Assembly: GCA_002400495.2 (NCBI GenBank)
Contig: NVQL02000015.1
Span: 22,996 to 86,995 of the forward strand
DNA from: Alphaproteobacteria bacterium
GTDB taxonomy: Bacteria > Pseudomonadota > Alphaproteobacteria > Rhizobiales > OSC116
Direction: 5' to 3'
Length of the DNA stretch: 64,000 nucleotides
This document shows positions 1-8,094 of the stretch, in pieces. Each line of letters starts with the position of its first letter. Position 1 is the stretch's first letter. Below the pieces are notes generated by a model. That model searched no databases, was not told the origin of the DNA, and worked only from the letters and a program-made list of their open reading frames with translations. Both the position numbers and the translations under genes were made by a program.

Positions 1-436
1 AGAATGATCATTCCACCAACGAAACCAACGAGTGTTGCGGTGATGCGTAATGAGCCGACATGCTCTTTAAGCAGCACACTGGCGGCAATGGTGATGAAAA
101 ATGGTGAAGTCATCAGCAACGCGATGGCTTGCCAAATCGGCACGCCATTGGCTAAGGCATAAATCCAACATTGTACGCCAAGGGCGGAGAAAATAACCCG
201 CAAAATTTGCACACCAAAACGTTTGGTTTTTAGGCTGTCAAAGCCTAGTTTAATCAACCATGGCAACATAGCAACGAGCGCAATAAAATATTGCCAAAAG
301 GCCATGCTCGATGAGGCAAGCCCCATATTTGCGGTTAAATATTGTGTGGCGACATTGATCAGCGCGTATATCGCACCGCCTGCCACCATAAAGCTAGCGC
401 CCGCAATGGGCGCGCTTAGATTAGATAAAAAACGCA
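1..436 (-). CDS. ribN: RibN-like riboflavin importer (EamA/DMT family), 5' part only
   Basis: This minus-strand gene begins with ATG at 436 and runs off the left edge, so only about 145 N-terminal residues are present. The ORF track omits it because its stop lies outside. The translation begins MRFLSNLSAPIAGASFMVAG and shows four to five hydrophobic helices of the EamA drug/metabolite transporter type. The assignment to riboflavin uptake rests on the FMN riboswitch just upstream in the same direction; in alphaproteobacteria RibN importers are known to be controlled this way. A strong Shine-Dalgarno, AGGAGGGG, precedes the ATG. Another EamA function cannot be excluded from the fold alone. Confidence 0.82.
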
Positions 437-444
437 TTATACAG

Positions 445-460
445 CCCCTCCTAGTTGGAG
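445..460 (-). promoter_or_regulatory. Shine-Dalgarno of ribN in a small hairpin
   Basis: On the minus strand the sequence CTCCAACTAGGAG folds so that CTCC pairs with GGAG of the ribosome binding site about 8 nt before the ATG. This fits a riboswitch expression platform acting on translation. The pairing is short, so its regulatory use is inferred. Confidence 0.4.
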
Positions 461-597
461 TGGTAAAATAATGCTTGTGTATTTACAGGTCTGATTCATC
501 TGTTTAATCCTTTCATCAACAGTTTGAATCAGGACGCACAGGCAGTTTTCCAAGAGCCGCAACGCCTCATCATAAGGCGCAAACTTCCCTTGTATAC

Positions 598-745
598 TTT
601 CCTGTTCTCTTCCATCCAGACTATAACTGTCGGCTCTGGAATTTAACCAGATCTGCTGACCCTCTCAACGTGAGAGGCGCTCGCGGGCTTGTGAGGTCTA
701 GCCTCATATACCGCCGGTGGGGAATTACGCCCCGCCCTGAGAACA
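598..745 (-). promoter_or_regulatory. FMN riboswitch (RFN element)
   Basis: Read on the minus strand, the conserved blocks of the RFN aptamer appear in order: GGCGTAATTCCCCACCGGCG, then AGCCCGCGAGCG, then GGTTAAATTCCAGAGCCGAC followed by AGT, then AGTCTGGATGGAAGAGAA. These are hallmark FMN-binding core segments, and the closing stem (TCTCAGGG against the distal GAGA region) is plausible. The aptamer ends about 160 nt before the ribN start. No uridine-tailed terminator is evident in the leader, which suggests translational control. FMN would repress the importer gene. Confidence 0.93.
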
Positions 746-746
746 T

Positions 747-760
747 GCGCAATATTGCGC
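747..760. promoter_or_regulatory. Perfect 14-bp palindrome upstream of the riboswitch
   Basis: GCGCAATATTGCGC is a perfect palindrome directly before the riboswitch aptamer (minus strand), inside looser ACATG/CATGT arms. It sits where the promoter or an operator for the ribN transcript should be. No protein can be named for it. Confidence 0.3.
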
Positions 761-835
761 GAGACTCTGATAACATGTTTTAGTTGGGAATGTAAAGGGA
801 GAATAAACGTGCCTCTCTTAAGTATGAGAAGTCTC

Positions 836-1193
836 GCTTTTTTGCTTGGCCCCTGCGGGCGCGATACTCCGCATCGCTTGCTGCGCCTAACGGCGACGCG
901 CGGTCGCGCTTGCCTCAGCCTAGCGGCTTCGGACTCTTTTTCCAAGATTGGCAGCACGGAAACAAGAAGCTAATGCTGAATTTGCTTCGTGGCACTTGAG
1001 TACGGAGTTTCGCCAAACTCCAGCTAACTTAGCTTAATGAGGTCAACTTGGGTGCCGAATTCACATCCGACCAGCGGCCGAGTGGCTTAGCAAGTGAACG
1101 GAGTGAACGCACGCAGTGTAAGCATAGGAGCGAAGCGACAAAGCGCGGAGCGAACGCACGCAGTGCCAAGTATAAAGCAAACTTCCAGAGCAT
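836..1193 (+). repeat. Dispersed palindrome-ended repeat, copy A
   Basis: This gene-free stretch is one copy of a family found five times in the window. It carries the shared interior blocks CCTAACGGCGACGCG, CTTCGGACTC, TTTCGCCAAACTC, CTAACTTAGCT and GACCAGCGGCCGAGTGGCTT, in the same orientation as copy B. It ends with the family tail GCAAACTTCCAGAGCAT. Its right arm is degenerate and enlarged (two versions of GGAGYGAACGCACGCAGTG). It abuts the 3' end of the EamA gene at 1197. The short ORFs called across it on both strands are artefacts. Confidence 0.8.
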
Positions 1194-1196
1194 TAA

Positions 1197-2078
1197 CTAC
1201 AAGCTAACTTTCTTTTCGCGGCTAAGGTAGCCATCGGCAATGACGCAGCAGATTAGCATGGCGCCGCCGAAATATAGGCCGGCGGACATGTATTCTTTTT
1301 CGCCGAATATGATGAGGGCTAGGGCGATGCCGTAGACGGCTTCTAGGTTGAGCGAAAGTATGGCGGTGAAGGCTGAGAGTTTTTTAACGGCAAAAACATA
1401 GAGGGTCATGGCCATGGCGCTGCATATGACGCCGAGAAATAGCACGCCCCAAATGTCGGCATTGGTGGTTAGGGTTAGCCATTGCCAATCGGGCTCGATG
1501 AATACATAGAGGCCGAATATTACGGCTGCTGCGCCTAATAATTGATATTGCGCCATGACGCTGCTGCTGATTTTTTGGTTGGTGCGACTGGTAAAAAATG
1601 TATAGAAGGCATCTAGTAAGCCCGCGCAAAGGCCGATTAGAATGCCCAAGGTATATTGGCTTTCGAATTTAAAAATAATTGCCAAGGCGACAATCGATGT
1701 GCTGCCTAGAAGGAGTTGGGTTTTTTTAATGCGGGTTTTGTCGACAAGTGGTTGCAGAAGCGCGATGAATATGGGGCCTGAGGCGATGCAGATTAAGCCT
1801 ATCGATACGGTTGAATGCTTTATTGAGGCGAAAAAACACCACCAATGAATGCCTAAAATAGCGCCGGTGAATAGCAATTGCATTTTTTCGCGGGTGGTGA
1901 GCTTGATGGCGGATTTGATGAATTGGTTGATGATGAGTAAAATCACAAAGGCGATGGCCGAACGATAAACTGTGATGCCTGCTGCGGGTAGTGACATTAA
2001 GTTGGCGGTCACGCCAGACGCACCCCAGCTGAATATGGCAAAATGCAAAGCGGTATAATTTAAAAGCTTGTTATTCAT
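1197..2078 (-). CDS. EamA/DMT family transporter
   Basis: The 293-residue product has about ten hydrophobic helices arranged as two EamA repeats, the usual layout and length of drug/metabolite exporters. Family members move amino acids, nucleotides or small metabolites across the inner membrane; the substrate here is unknown. Motifs such as SWGASGVTANL in helix 1 and GEKEYMSAGLYFGGAMLI in the last repeat are typical. The stop codon lies only a few bases from the end of repeat A, so the gene's original 3' flank may have been replaced. The MarR gene upstream reads the same way but is separated by about 60 bp. Confidence 0.85.
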   Translation of the reverse strand: MNNKLLNYTALHFAIFSWGASGVTANLMSLPAAGITVYRSAIAFVILLIINQFIKSAIKLTTREKMQLLFTGAILGIHWWCFFASIKHSTVSIGLICIASGPIFIALLQPLVDKTRIKKTQLLLGSTSIVALAIIFKFESQYTLGILIGLCAGLLDAFYTFFTSRTNQKISSSVMAQYQLLGAAAVIFGLYVFIEPDWQWLTLTTNADIWGVLFLGVICSAMAMTLYVFAVKKLSAFTAILSLNLEAVYGIALALIIFGEKEYMSAGLYFGGAMLICCVIADGYLSREKKVSL

Positions 2079-2140
2079 AGCGGGATTTCAATATATTTCA
2101 GACTAAAATACGATTACAATTGATGGGTAAACTTGTCGAA

Positions 2141-2578
2141 TCAATCTTTTTGATTGATTGCAGCATCTGCAAGCAATTTAAGGCCTTCGACCACTTTTTG
2201 TTGATCGGTTTCTGGTAGGGTTGCCAATAATTTTTCCAGCTTTTTGCCATCTAAGACTGAATTTTGAGCGATGGCATCACGGCCTGTTTGGGTGATGCTG
2301 AAAATGGTTTGTCGGGCGTCATTTTCATCCGTTGCAAATTTGGCAAAACCTAAAGAAACCAGATGATGTAGGGCTTCTGACATGGTCGAAGCGGCGATAT
2401 TCATGTGCGCGGCTAGGTTTTTGGGCGATTGAAAATAGCCTTCGGTTAAATGTGCCAAAATAGCGGCATCGCGGGCTGAAACCTGCTCATCAGAGCTGCG
2501 GCGTTTGATGTGCTCGACATGGCAGGCCATGTAAATACGCGGGTAGAGCATTTGTATTTGCAGTGCTATATTTTTCAT
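2141..2578 (-). CDS. MarR family transcriptional regulator
   Basis: The 145-residue protein fits a MarR winged-helix dimer: N- and C-terminal dimerisation helices flank a central winged helix around residues 40-100 (NLAAHMNIAASTMSEALHHLVSLGF followed by the wing region ENDARQTIFSITQTGRD). MarR proteins usually repress a neighbouring gene and release DNA on binding a small phenolic or other ligand. It is divergent from the SRPBCC gene at 2649, with 70 bp of AT-rich DNA between them, so that gene is the likeliest target, together with itself. Confidence 0.85.
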   Translation of the reverse strand: MKNIALQIQMLYPRIYMACHVEHIKRRSSDEQVSARDAAILAHLTEGYFQSPKNLAAHMNIAASTMSEALHHLVSLGFAKFATDENDARQTIFSITQTGRDAIAQNSVLDGKKLEKLLATLPETDQQKVVEGLKLLADAAINQKD

Positions 2579-2582
2579 TTGG

Positions 2583-2632
2583 TTAGCCTAAATATTATTT
2601 CTATGATGATATTTAATATTATAATCAGCTAA
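2583..2632. promoter_or_regulatory. Possible MarR operator in the divergent intergenic region
   Basis: Between the marR-like gene and the SRPBCC gene lie TTAGC...GCTAA outer arms and repeated AATATTA elements. MarR proteins bind AT-rich inverted repeats in divergent promoters. The site is inferred from position and symmetry only. Confidence 0.3.
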
Positions 2633-2648
2633 ATTTAAAGGAGAAATT

Positions 2649-3146
2649 ATGACTTATCTATATTATGGCTTCGGGTTTTTGGTATTTGTGATCGTGGCTA
2701 TTTTGGCCATTGGTGCGGTTTTGCCCGTTAAACATGTTGCTGCCCGAAATGTTGTACTCAGCGCCTCGCCTGCGAAAATATGGTTGTTGATTAGTGGTTA
2801 TGCCGATATGCCGCAATGGCGCAAAGAGTTGCTTAAAGTTGAAATGAAGTTGGATGGTGATGGAAATGAGATTTGGCAAGAATTTGAATCAGAAAAGGAA
2901 TCGCTTGATTTTATAACCATTGAGCAGATTGACGGGCAGAAATTGGTGCGTAAAATAGTTGGTGACAAGCTCGATTTTGGCGGCACATGGACATTTGAAC
3001 TGGTTGAGAATGATGGCAAGACCACGCTCACCATTACCGAAAATGGTGAAGTTTATAATATTTTATTTCGTTTTGTTTCTAAATTCATCATGGGGCATTA
3101 TGCCAGCATGGATAAATATATCAAACAGCTCGAAACGGCTTTATAA
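2649..3146 (+). CDS. SRPBCC (START/Bet v1-like) family protein, membrane anchored
   Basis: The 165-residue product starts with one hydrophobic helix (about residues 5-25, GFGFLVFVIVAILAIGAVLP), followed by a SRPBCC-like domain. Typical features are SASPAKIWLLISGYADMPQWR near the start and the strand series FGGTWTFELVENDGKTTLTI. These domains bind hydrophobic ligands; no catalytic residue can be named. The start is supported by AAAGGAGAAATT before ATG. It is divergent from a MarR gene and its last 6 bp overlap the convergent Bcr/CflA gene. Confidence 0.8.
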   Translation: MTYLYYGFGFLVFVIVAILAIGAVLPVKHVAARNVVLSASPAKIWLLISGYADMPQWRKELLKVEMKLDGDGNEIWQEFESEKESLDFITIEQIDGQKLVRKIVGDKLDFGGTWTFELVENDGKTTLTITENGEVYNILFRFVSKFIMGHYASMDKYIKQLETAL

Positions 3147-4346
3147 TTCTTCGGGTAAATGATCGTTGCGATGGCGGAAGCTTGGGTAAAAATTTGCTAT
3201 GGAAATGAGCATGATTACTAGCGGTAGAATGAAGATATAATCCTCAATTAGGCTGCCAACCAGAGCGCCAGTGACCGCACCAAAAGTTACCTGCACCACG
3301 CCTGATAATGACGATGCCGCGCCTGCTTTATGCGGGAATTCGGCCATGCTACCAGCTTGGCTTTGTGGCATGATGATGCCATTGCCGAGCAGGTATAAAA
3401 ACATTGGGAAGGCGATTTGCGCAACATGGAATACGCCAACATTGTGCAATAAAAACATGCTGATGCCGCCAAAAATCTGCAACGATGTGCCGACAAATAT
3501 GGTTTTATAAAGCCCCAGCCGCCCCGAAAGACGCCCGCCTAGTAACGCACCTAACATAAAGCCTAAAACCACCGAGCCAAAAGCAAAGCCAAATTGTTTG
3601 GGCGTCAATTCAAAACGGGTTTGCATATAATATGATGAGCCTGTGATGAAGGCGAACAAGCCGCCAAAACCAAAGCCGATGCGGGCTGAGAAAAACCTGA
3701 ATACTTTGCTGGCAAATAGGCCGTCATAGATTTTGACAAAACCGAGTGGGGTTAGTTTTTCTGTGGTTTTTTTGTTGATGGTTTCGGGCAGAAAGAAAAT
3801 AACCAACAATATCAACATGGAGCCGAAGCCCAAAAATACATAAAAATGCGCGCGCCAGCCGAGGTAAGTTTCAATAAACCCGCCAATAACCGGGGCAATT
3901 AGTGGCACAAAGCCCATGATAAAACCCATTGATGCCAGCATTTTACCTGCTGCCGCGCCTTTATGGCGATCACGCACCACCGCACGGCTGATGATGACGG
4001 GGCCAGAGCCGCCCACCGCCTGAAAAAACCGTCCCAAAACAAGCGTTTCGATGCTGCCTGCAAATAGGCAGATTAAAGTGCCGAAAATATAAACGCCTAG
4101 CGAGATTAGCATGACGGGTTTACGGCCATATTTATCGGTGAACGGGCCATAAATTATTTGCCCGACCACAAAACCCAGCATAAAGGCTGTGAGGGTGAAT
4201 TGGACATGCGCCATATCGGTTTCATAAAATGCCGCAATGCTGAGCATTGAGGGCAGATATAAATCTGTTGATAGGGGCTGAATGGAGGTGATGGCGGCTA
4301 ATAATATAGTCATACCCCAAAAGGGGGCAGTGGTCTTTGATATCAC
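3141..4346 (-). CDS. Bcr/CflA family multidrug efflux MFS transporter
   Basis: The 401-residue inner membrane protein has 12 predicted helices. It carries the Bcr/CflA signature PLSTDLYLPSM near residue 25 and the MFS motif GPFTDKYGRKPVM between helices 2 and 3. Members export drugs such as bicyclomycin or chloramphenicol, or small metabolites, using the proton gradient. The substrate cannot be told from sequence. It converges on the SRPBCC gene with a 6-bp overlap and stands alone in its direction, 30 bp downstream of the YgjP-like gene. Confidence 0.88.
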   Translation of the reverse strand: MISKTTAPFWGMTILLAAITSIQPLSTDLYLPSMLSIAAFYETDMAHVQFTLTAFMLGFVVGQIIYGPFTDKYGRKPVMLISLGVYIFGTLICLFAGSIETLVLGRFFQAVGGSGPVIISRAVVRDRHKGAAAGKMLASMGFIMGFVPLIAPVIGGFIETYLGWRAHFYVFLGFGSMLILLVIFFLPETINKKTTEKLTPLGFVKIYDGLFASKVFRFFSARIGFGFGGLFAFITGSSYYMQTRFELTPKQFGFAFGSVVLGFMLGALLGGRLSGRLGLYKTIFVGTSLQIFGGISMFLLHNVGVFHVAQIAFPMFLYLLGNGIIMPQSQAGSMAEFPHKAGAASSLSGVVQVTFGAVTGALVGSLIEDYIFILPLVIMLISIANFYPSFRHRNDHLPEEL

Positions 4347-4376
4347 AGTGAGTATCGCTTTACATGAAAATTAGTT

Positions 4377-5117
4377 TTACTTAGCACGAATTTGGTGCAA
4401 TTGACCACCCTTAGTTTTTAGCCAATTGCGGCTGTCTTTCATATGTGGACAGACCTTATCGACATGCGCCCAAAATGTGGCTGAATGGTTCATTTCTAAT
4501 ATATGCGCCAGCTCGTGCGCCACCACATAATCTAGCACATCGGGCGGTGCTAAAACCAGCCGCCATGAAAATGACAAGGCTTTGGATGATGAGCAAGACC
4601 CCCAACGGCTTTTGGTGTCTCTTATGGTCAGCTTGCTGTGTTTTACATCCAGTAAGGGTTGGTATTTTTCAATGGCAATGAGGATGTCTGCCTTGGCCTC
4701 GGCTTTGAGCCAGGTGGTTAAGCGGCGCGGGGCGTAATCTGTACCGCCTGTTACGTGCAATTCATTTTCTATTTTCTGGGTTTGGCCGCGTAATTTATCC
4801 AAAAATATGAGTTTAACCTGCCCACCGCGCAGGGGGATGTGCTGATCATGTTCAAACATAATCATATCCTGCATATTGACTGATTTGTCGGCAATCCAGC
4901 CTGTATGTTGCCCGCAAAAATCTTCGGCTTGGGCTATGGTGCCGCGTATTGGCATTGAGAGTTTGAAATTTCCGCCGCTTAAATTTTGGCGTAAAGTCAA
5001 GCGTTTAGCTTGTTTGTTTCGGATCAGTAATATTTCTATCTGGCGGCCAGCTATGTCTATAAAAATAACAGTTTGTTTCGGCTTTTTGGGTTTTAAAAAA
5101 CTCGTTAAGCCGATCAT
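4377..5117 (-). CDS. YgjP-like (DUF45/SprT-type) zinc metalloprotein
   Basis: The 246-residue product belongs to the YgjP/M48-like DUF45 family. The family signature TKSRWGSCS lies near residue 168, and HELAH (residues 201-205) followed by H211 forms an HExxH-type zinc site. Family members are called metal-dependent hydrolases or metallopeptidases; no substrate is firmly known. It overlaps the SCO1 gene by 4 bp in an ATGA arrangement, so the two are translationally coupled with SCO1 first. Confidence 0.85.
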   Translation of the reverse strand: MIGLTSFLKPKKPKQTVIFIDIAGRQIEILLIRNKQAKRLTLRQNLSGGNFKLSMPIRGTIAQAEDFCGQHTGWIADKSVNMQDMIMFEHDQHIPLRGGQVKLIFLDKLRGQTQKIENELHVTGGTDYAPRRLTTWLKAEAKADILIAIEKYQPLLDVKHSKLTIRDTKSRWGSCSSSKALSFSWRLVLAPPDVLDYVVAHELAHILEMNHSATFWAHVDKVCPHMKDSRNWLKTKGGQLHQIRAK

Positions 5118-5716
5118 AAAAACTCTTTTATTTTGGCAACCATGTCTTCAATTTGGCTGTTGGGCGGCAAATGGGTGAGATATTTGTTATCCTCATCCAT
5201 TAAATAGCTATAGGCGCTATGATCCATCGTGTAGCCCATTTCGCTATCCTCTTCAGGAATTTTGGCATAATAAACGCGGTAAGCTTTGGCGGCTTTGGCG
5301 ACTTGCGCGACAGTTCCTGTGAGGCCAATGAAATCATCATGGAATGCTTCGACATATTCTTTCATCAATTCAGGCGTGTCGGTTTCAGGGTCGATGCTGA
5401 TGAATAGGACTTGCAATTTTTTGGCATCCTCTGCGCCTAATTCATCAAGTGTGGCTGAAATGTTATATAATTCGGTCGGGCATACGGCGGGGCAATTGGT
5501 AAAACCAAAAAATACCAGTTTTTTGGTTCCCGCATAATCGGCTTGGGTGACGGCTTGGCCATTGTGATCGGTCAACGCAAAATCGCCGCCAATCAATGCC
5601 GAGGTGCTGACTTGATCATAAGTTGCTGCGGATTTATCGTTGTAAACATAAATGCCTGCGCCAATGAGTATGATTATTAAAGCGACCAATGCCGAGATGA
5701 GTTTGGTTGAGGACAT
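5114..5716 (-). CDS. SCO1/SenC family copper chaperone
   Basis: This 200-residue protein has an N-terminal membrane anchor (residues 6-26) and a thioredoxin-fold periplasmic domain. It has the SCO copper site CPAVC (C75 and C79) and a distal histidine in MDHSAYSYLMD. SCO proteins deliver copper to, or reduce, the CuA site of cytochrome c oxidase. The gene is divergent from regB, recalling the Rhodobacter senC-regB arrangement, and its promoter region holds a RegA-like box at 5774. The YgjP-like gene follows with a 4-bp overlap. Confidence 0.92.
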   Translation of the reverse strand: MSSTKLISALVALIIILIGAGIYVYNDKSAATYDQVSTSALIGGDFALTDHNGQAVTQADYAGTKKLVFFGFTNCPAVCPTELYNISATLDELGAEDAKKLQVLFISIDPETDTPELMKEYVEAFHDDFIGLTGTVAQVAKAAKAYRVYYAKIPEEDSEMGYTMDHSAYSYLMDEDNKYLTHLPPNSQIEDMVAKIKEFL

Positions 5717-5773
5717 GATGAAACCTTTTTTAGAATCTGGGTTTAAGATATAGCATTGAAAATATTTAACAAG

Positions 5774-5788
5774 GCGACATGCTGTCGC
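5774..5788. promoter_or_regulatory. Candidate RegA/ActR/PrrA binding box
   Basis: GCGACATGCTGTCGC is an inverted repeat (GCGACA/TGTCGC, 3-bp centre) in the 159-bp region between the divergent senC and regB genes. It resembles the GCGNC...GNCGC sites described for RegA/PrrA/ActR regulators, and position fits autoregulation plus senC control. Binding is inferred. Confidence 0.55.
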
Positions 5789-5875
5789 ATAACGATAAAT
5801 TTACCCAAACCTAGCCATTCATTGGCAGCATGGCTATAATGCGGCGTAACTAAGTTAAATTGACTTGAAAAAAGA

Positions 5876-7333
5876 ATGAGTTTGCTACAAGTTGAGCCAA
5901 ATTATAATGGAAATTATATGACATCAATGGATTTGAATGCAAGCAATAACGATAAGCTAGCCAGCCCTGCGTCTGCTGGGCCAAACCATTGGCGCATGGC
6001 GCGGCAAGACCGCCATTTAAGGCTACAAACCTCTATTTTGTTGCGCTGGTTGGCGGTGATAGGTCAGAGCCTTGCGGTGTTATTTGTGCATTTTATATTG
6101 GGGTTTGAATTGCCGCTTATTTGGTGCTTTATTCCCATTGTTTTATCGGCAAATCTCAACATCACACTGGCGATATTATTTCCTTCGAGCAAAAGACTGT
6201 CTGGGGTTTATGCCGCTGCATTGTTTAGTTACGACCTGTTGCAATTGGCGACTATTTTTTATTTTACGGGCGGATTGCAAAATCCATTTGTGTTTTTATT
6301 CATCGTGCCTGTGTGTGTTTCGGCAACCATTTTACAGCGCAATAGCACCATTTGGTTGGCCAGTTTGGCCATTTTACTGATTACATTTTTGGGTTTTTAT
6401 CACGAAGCTTTGCCTTGGTCGCAAGGTGATCCATTTGAAATCCCTACTTTATATATGATGGGCGTATGGTCATCGCTTATTTTGGTGATGCTGTTTTTGG
6501 CTATTTATATCAGGCGTATATCGACTGAGTCCTATGCTATGTTTGCCGCATTGAGCGCCACGGAATTAATGCTGGAGCGCGAGCAGAAATTATCGGCACT
6601 CGATGGTTTGGCAGCAGCGGCGGCGCATGAATTGGGTACGCCATTGTCGACCATCACATTGGTCGCCAAAGAGCTTATGTTGGAGTTGAAAGATCAGCCC
6701 GAAGTTTATGAAGATTTGCAATTACTGACTGAACAGGCCATTAGATGCCGCGGTATTTTGGCCGAATTGCAAGCCCGTAAAAACCAAGATAGAGATGATT
6801 TCTTAGATTTCCCGATCACTGAAATGATGGATGATTTAATTTCCAACCACCGCATGGCTGATATCGACATTCAAGTGTTTGAAACTGCCGAAAATAATAG
6901 CCCAACGCCGATATTGCATCGCAACCCTGCGTTTTTATATGCCTTGGGCAATCTGGTGAATAATGCTGCCGAATTTGCCACACAAAAAGTGGTGATTGAG
7001 CTTGAATGGTCGGATCAATTTGTCAACATTCATATTGGTGATGATGGTGCAGGTTTTTCAGATGAAATATTGGATAAGTTGGGCGAGCCGTTTATTTCTA
7101 CGCGCACTGCCACGCCAGATAGTCTAGAATCGGGCGCGCATCATGGTATGGGGTTGGGGTTTTTTATTGCCAAAACAGTTTTAGAACGTAGCGGCGCGCG
7201 CATGCGGGTTGGCAATCAAAAAGCCTATAAAGAAATGATTGAATTTGGCCAAAAACACCCTGAAATATCGGGCGCACATATAAATTTGAAATGGCGCCGT
7301 GGTGAGTTTGAAAAAATTGGGCTTGAAGATTAA
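5876..7333 (+). CDS. regB: Redox sensor histidine kinase RegB/ActS/PrrB
   Basis: This 485-residue inner membrane kinase has six predicted helices between about residues 55 and 212. It carries the quinone-binding heptapeptide GGLQNPF (about 132-138), the H-box HELGTPL with phospho-acceptor H251, and the conserved redox cysteine C291 in IRCRGIL. The ATPase domain motifs NLVNNAAEF, GDDGAGF and GMGLGFF follow. RegB senses quinone pool and redox state and phosphorylates RegA, adjusting respiration and other energy pathways. The start at 5876 has a weak ribosome site; ATG at 5918 (MTSMDL) is preceded by GGA and is an alternative. regA follows after 56 bp. Confidence 0.93.
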   Translation: MSLLQVEPNYNGNYMTSMDLNASNNDKLASPASAGPNHWRMARQDRHLRLQTSILLRWLAVIGQSLAVLFVHFILGFELPLIWCFIPIVLSANLNITLAILFPSSKRLSGVYAAALFSYDLLQLATIFYFTGGLQNPFVFLFIVPVCVSATILQRNSTIWLASLAILLITFLGFYHEALPWSQGDPFEIPTLYMMGVWSSLILVMLFLAIYIRRISTESYAMFAALSATELMLEREQKLSALDGLAAAAAHELGTPLSTITLVAKELMLELKDQPEVYEDLQLLTEQAIRCRGILAELQARKNQDRDDFLDFPITEMMDDLISNHRMADIDIQVFETAENNSPTPILHRNPAFLYALGNLVNNAAEFATQKVVIELEWSDQFVNIHIGDDGAGFSDEILDKLGEPFISTRTATPDSLESGAHHGMGLGFFIAKTVLERSGARMRVGNQKAYKEMIEFGQKHPEISGAHINLKWRRGEFEKIGLED

Positions 7334-7389
7334 TTTATTAGCCAATACTATAGTTTATATGTTGTCCCTCTCTGCATAAGGTAGAAAAA

Positions 7390-7938
7390 TTGATTAGAAA
7401 TATTGAACAGTTAGACGATAAAAGCCTGTTATTGGTTGATGATGATCTGCCGTTTTTAAACCGCTTGGCACGCGCCATGCAAAGCCGCGGGTTCGAACCA
7501 CAAACCGCCGATAGTGTCGAAGCGGCGATGATCATTGTTAAACAAAACCCACCCGCATTTGCGGTGGTTGATATGCGGCTTGGTGATGGCAATGGCTTAG
7601 ATGTGATTGCTGAACTTAAAGAAATACGCCCCGATAGCAAAACCATTATGCTGACAGGTTATGGCAATTTAACCACTGCGGTGAGTGCCGTAAAATTAGG
7701 CGCGATTGATTATTTGGCCAAACCTGCCGATGCTGATGAAGTGCTGGCCGCGTTACTGGCTTTACCAGGTGAGGCAGCTGACGCGCCGATCAACCCGATG
7801 AGTGCTGACCGTGTGCGGTGGGAGCATATTCAGCGGGTTTATGAATTGTGCAATCGCAATGTATCAGAAACCGCAAGACGGCTAAATATGCATCGGCGTA
7901 CATTACAACGCATCCTATCAAAACGTGCGCCTAAGTAA
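7390..7938 (+). CDS. regA: Redox response regulator RegA/ActR/PrrA
   Basis: The 182-residue protein has an N-terminal receiver domain with acidic pair DDD (17-19), phospho-acceptor D61 in VVDMRLGDGNG and conserved K111. A short linker leads to a Fis-type helix-turn-helix (about 145-178, ending RLNMHRRTLQRIL), the very conserved RegA DNA-binding element. It is the partner of RegB and probably controls senC and cytochrome genes. Translation appears to begin at TTG (7390), since no in-frame ATG or GTG fits the family N-terminus; AAGGTAG lies just upstream. Confidence 0.94.
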   Translation: MIRNIEQLDDKSLLLVDDDLPFLNRLARAMQSRGFEPQTADSVEAAMIIVKQNPPAFAVVDMRLGDGNGLDVIAELKEIRPDSKTIMLTGYGNLTTAVSAVKLGAIDYLAKPADADEVLAALLALPGEAADAPINPMSADRVRWEHIQRVYELCNRNVSETARRLNMHRRTLQRILSKRAPK

Positions 7939-8094
7939 ATAATAACTAAACATTTATACCTACTTACAATTTTATTGCATTGTTGACAGTTATTGCCAAG
8001 TTCTAAATATTTAATAGCAATTCATTAACTTTATTAGACCAAAATCCTGATTAATTCTTTCATTAGATTTAACCCTTTCCCTTCAGGATTAAAT

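Noticed and set aside
1070-1095. GGCCGAGTGGCTTA in repeat A resembles the D-arm of tRNA-Ser or tRNA-Leu.
   Set aside because: No acceptor stem, anticodon arm or T-loop follows at the right spacing, and the motif recurs in all repeat copies as part of the repeat.
7489-7502. GGGTTCGAACC looks like a tRNA T-loop.
   Set aside because: It lies in the regA reading frame (encoding RGFEP), with no cloverleaf around it.
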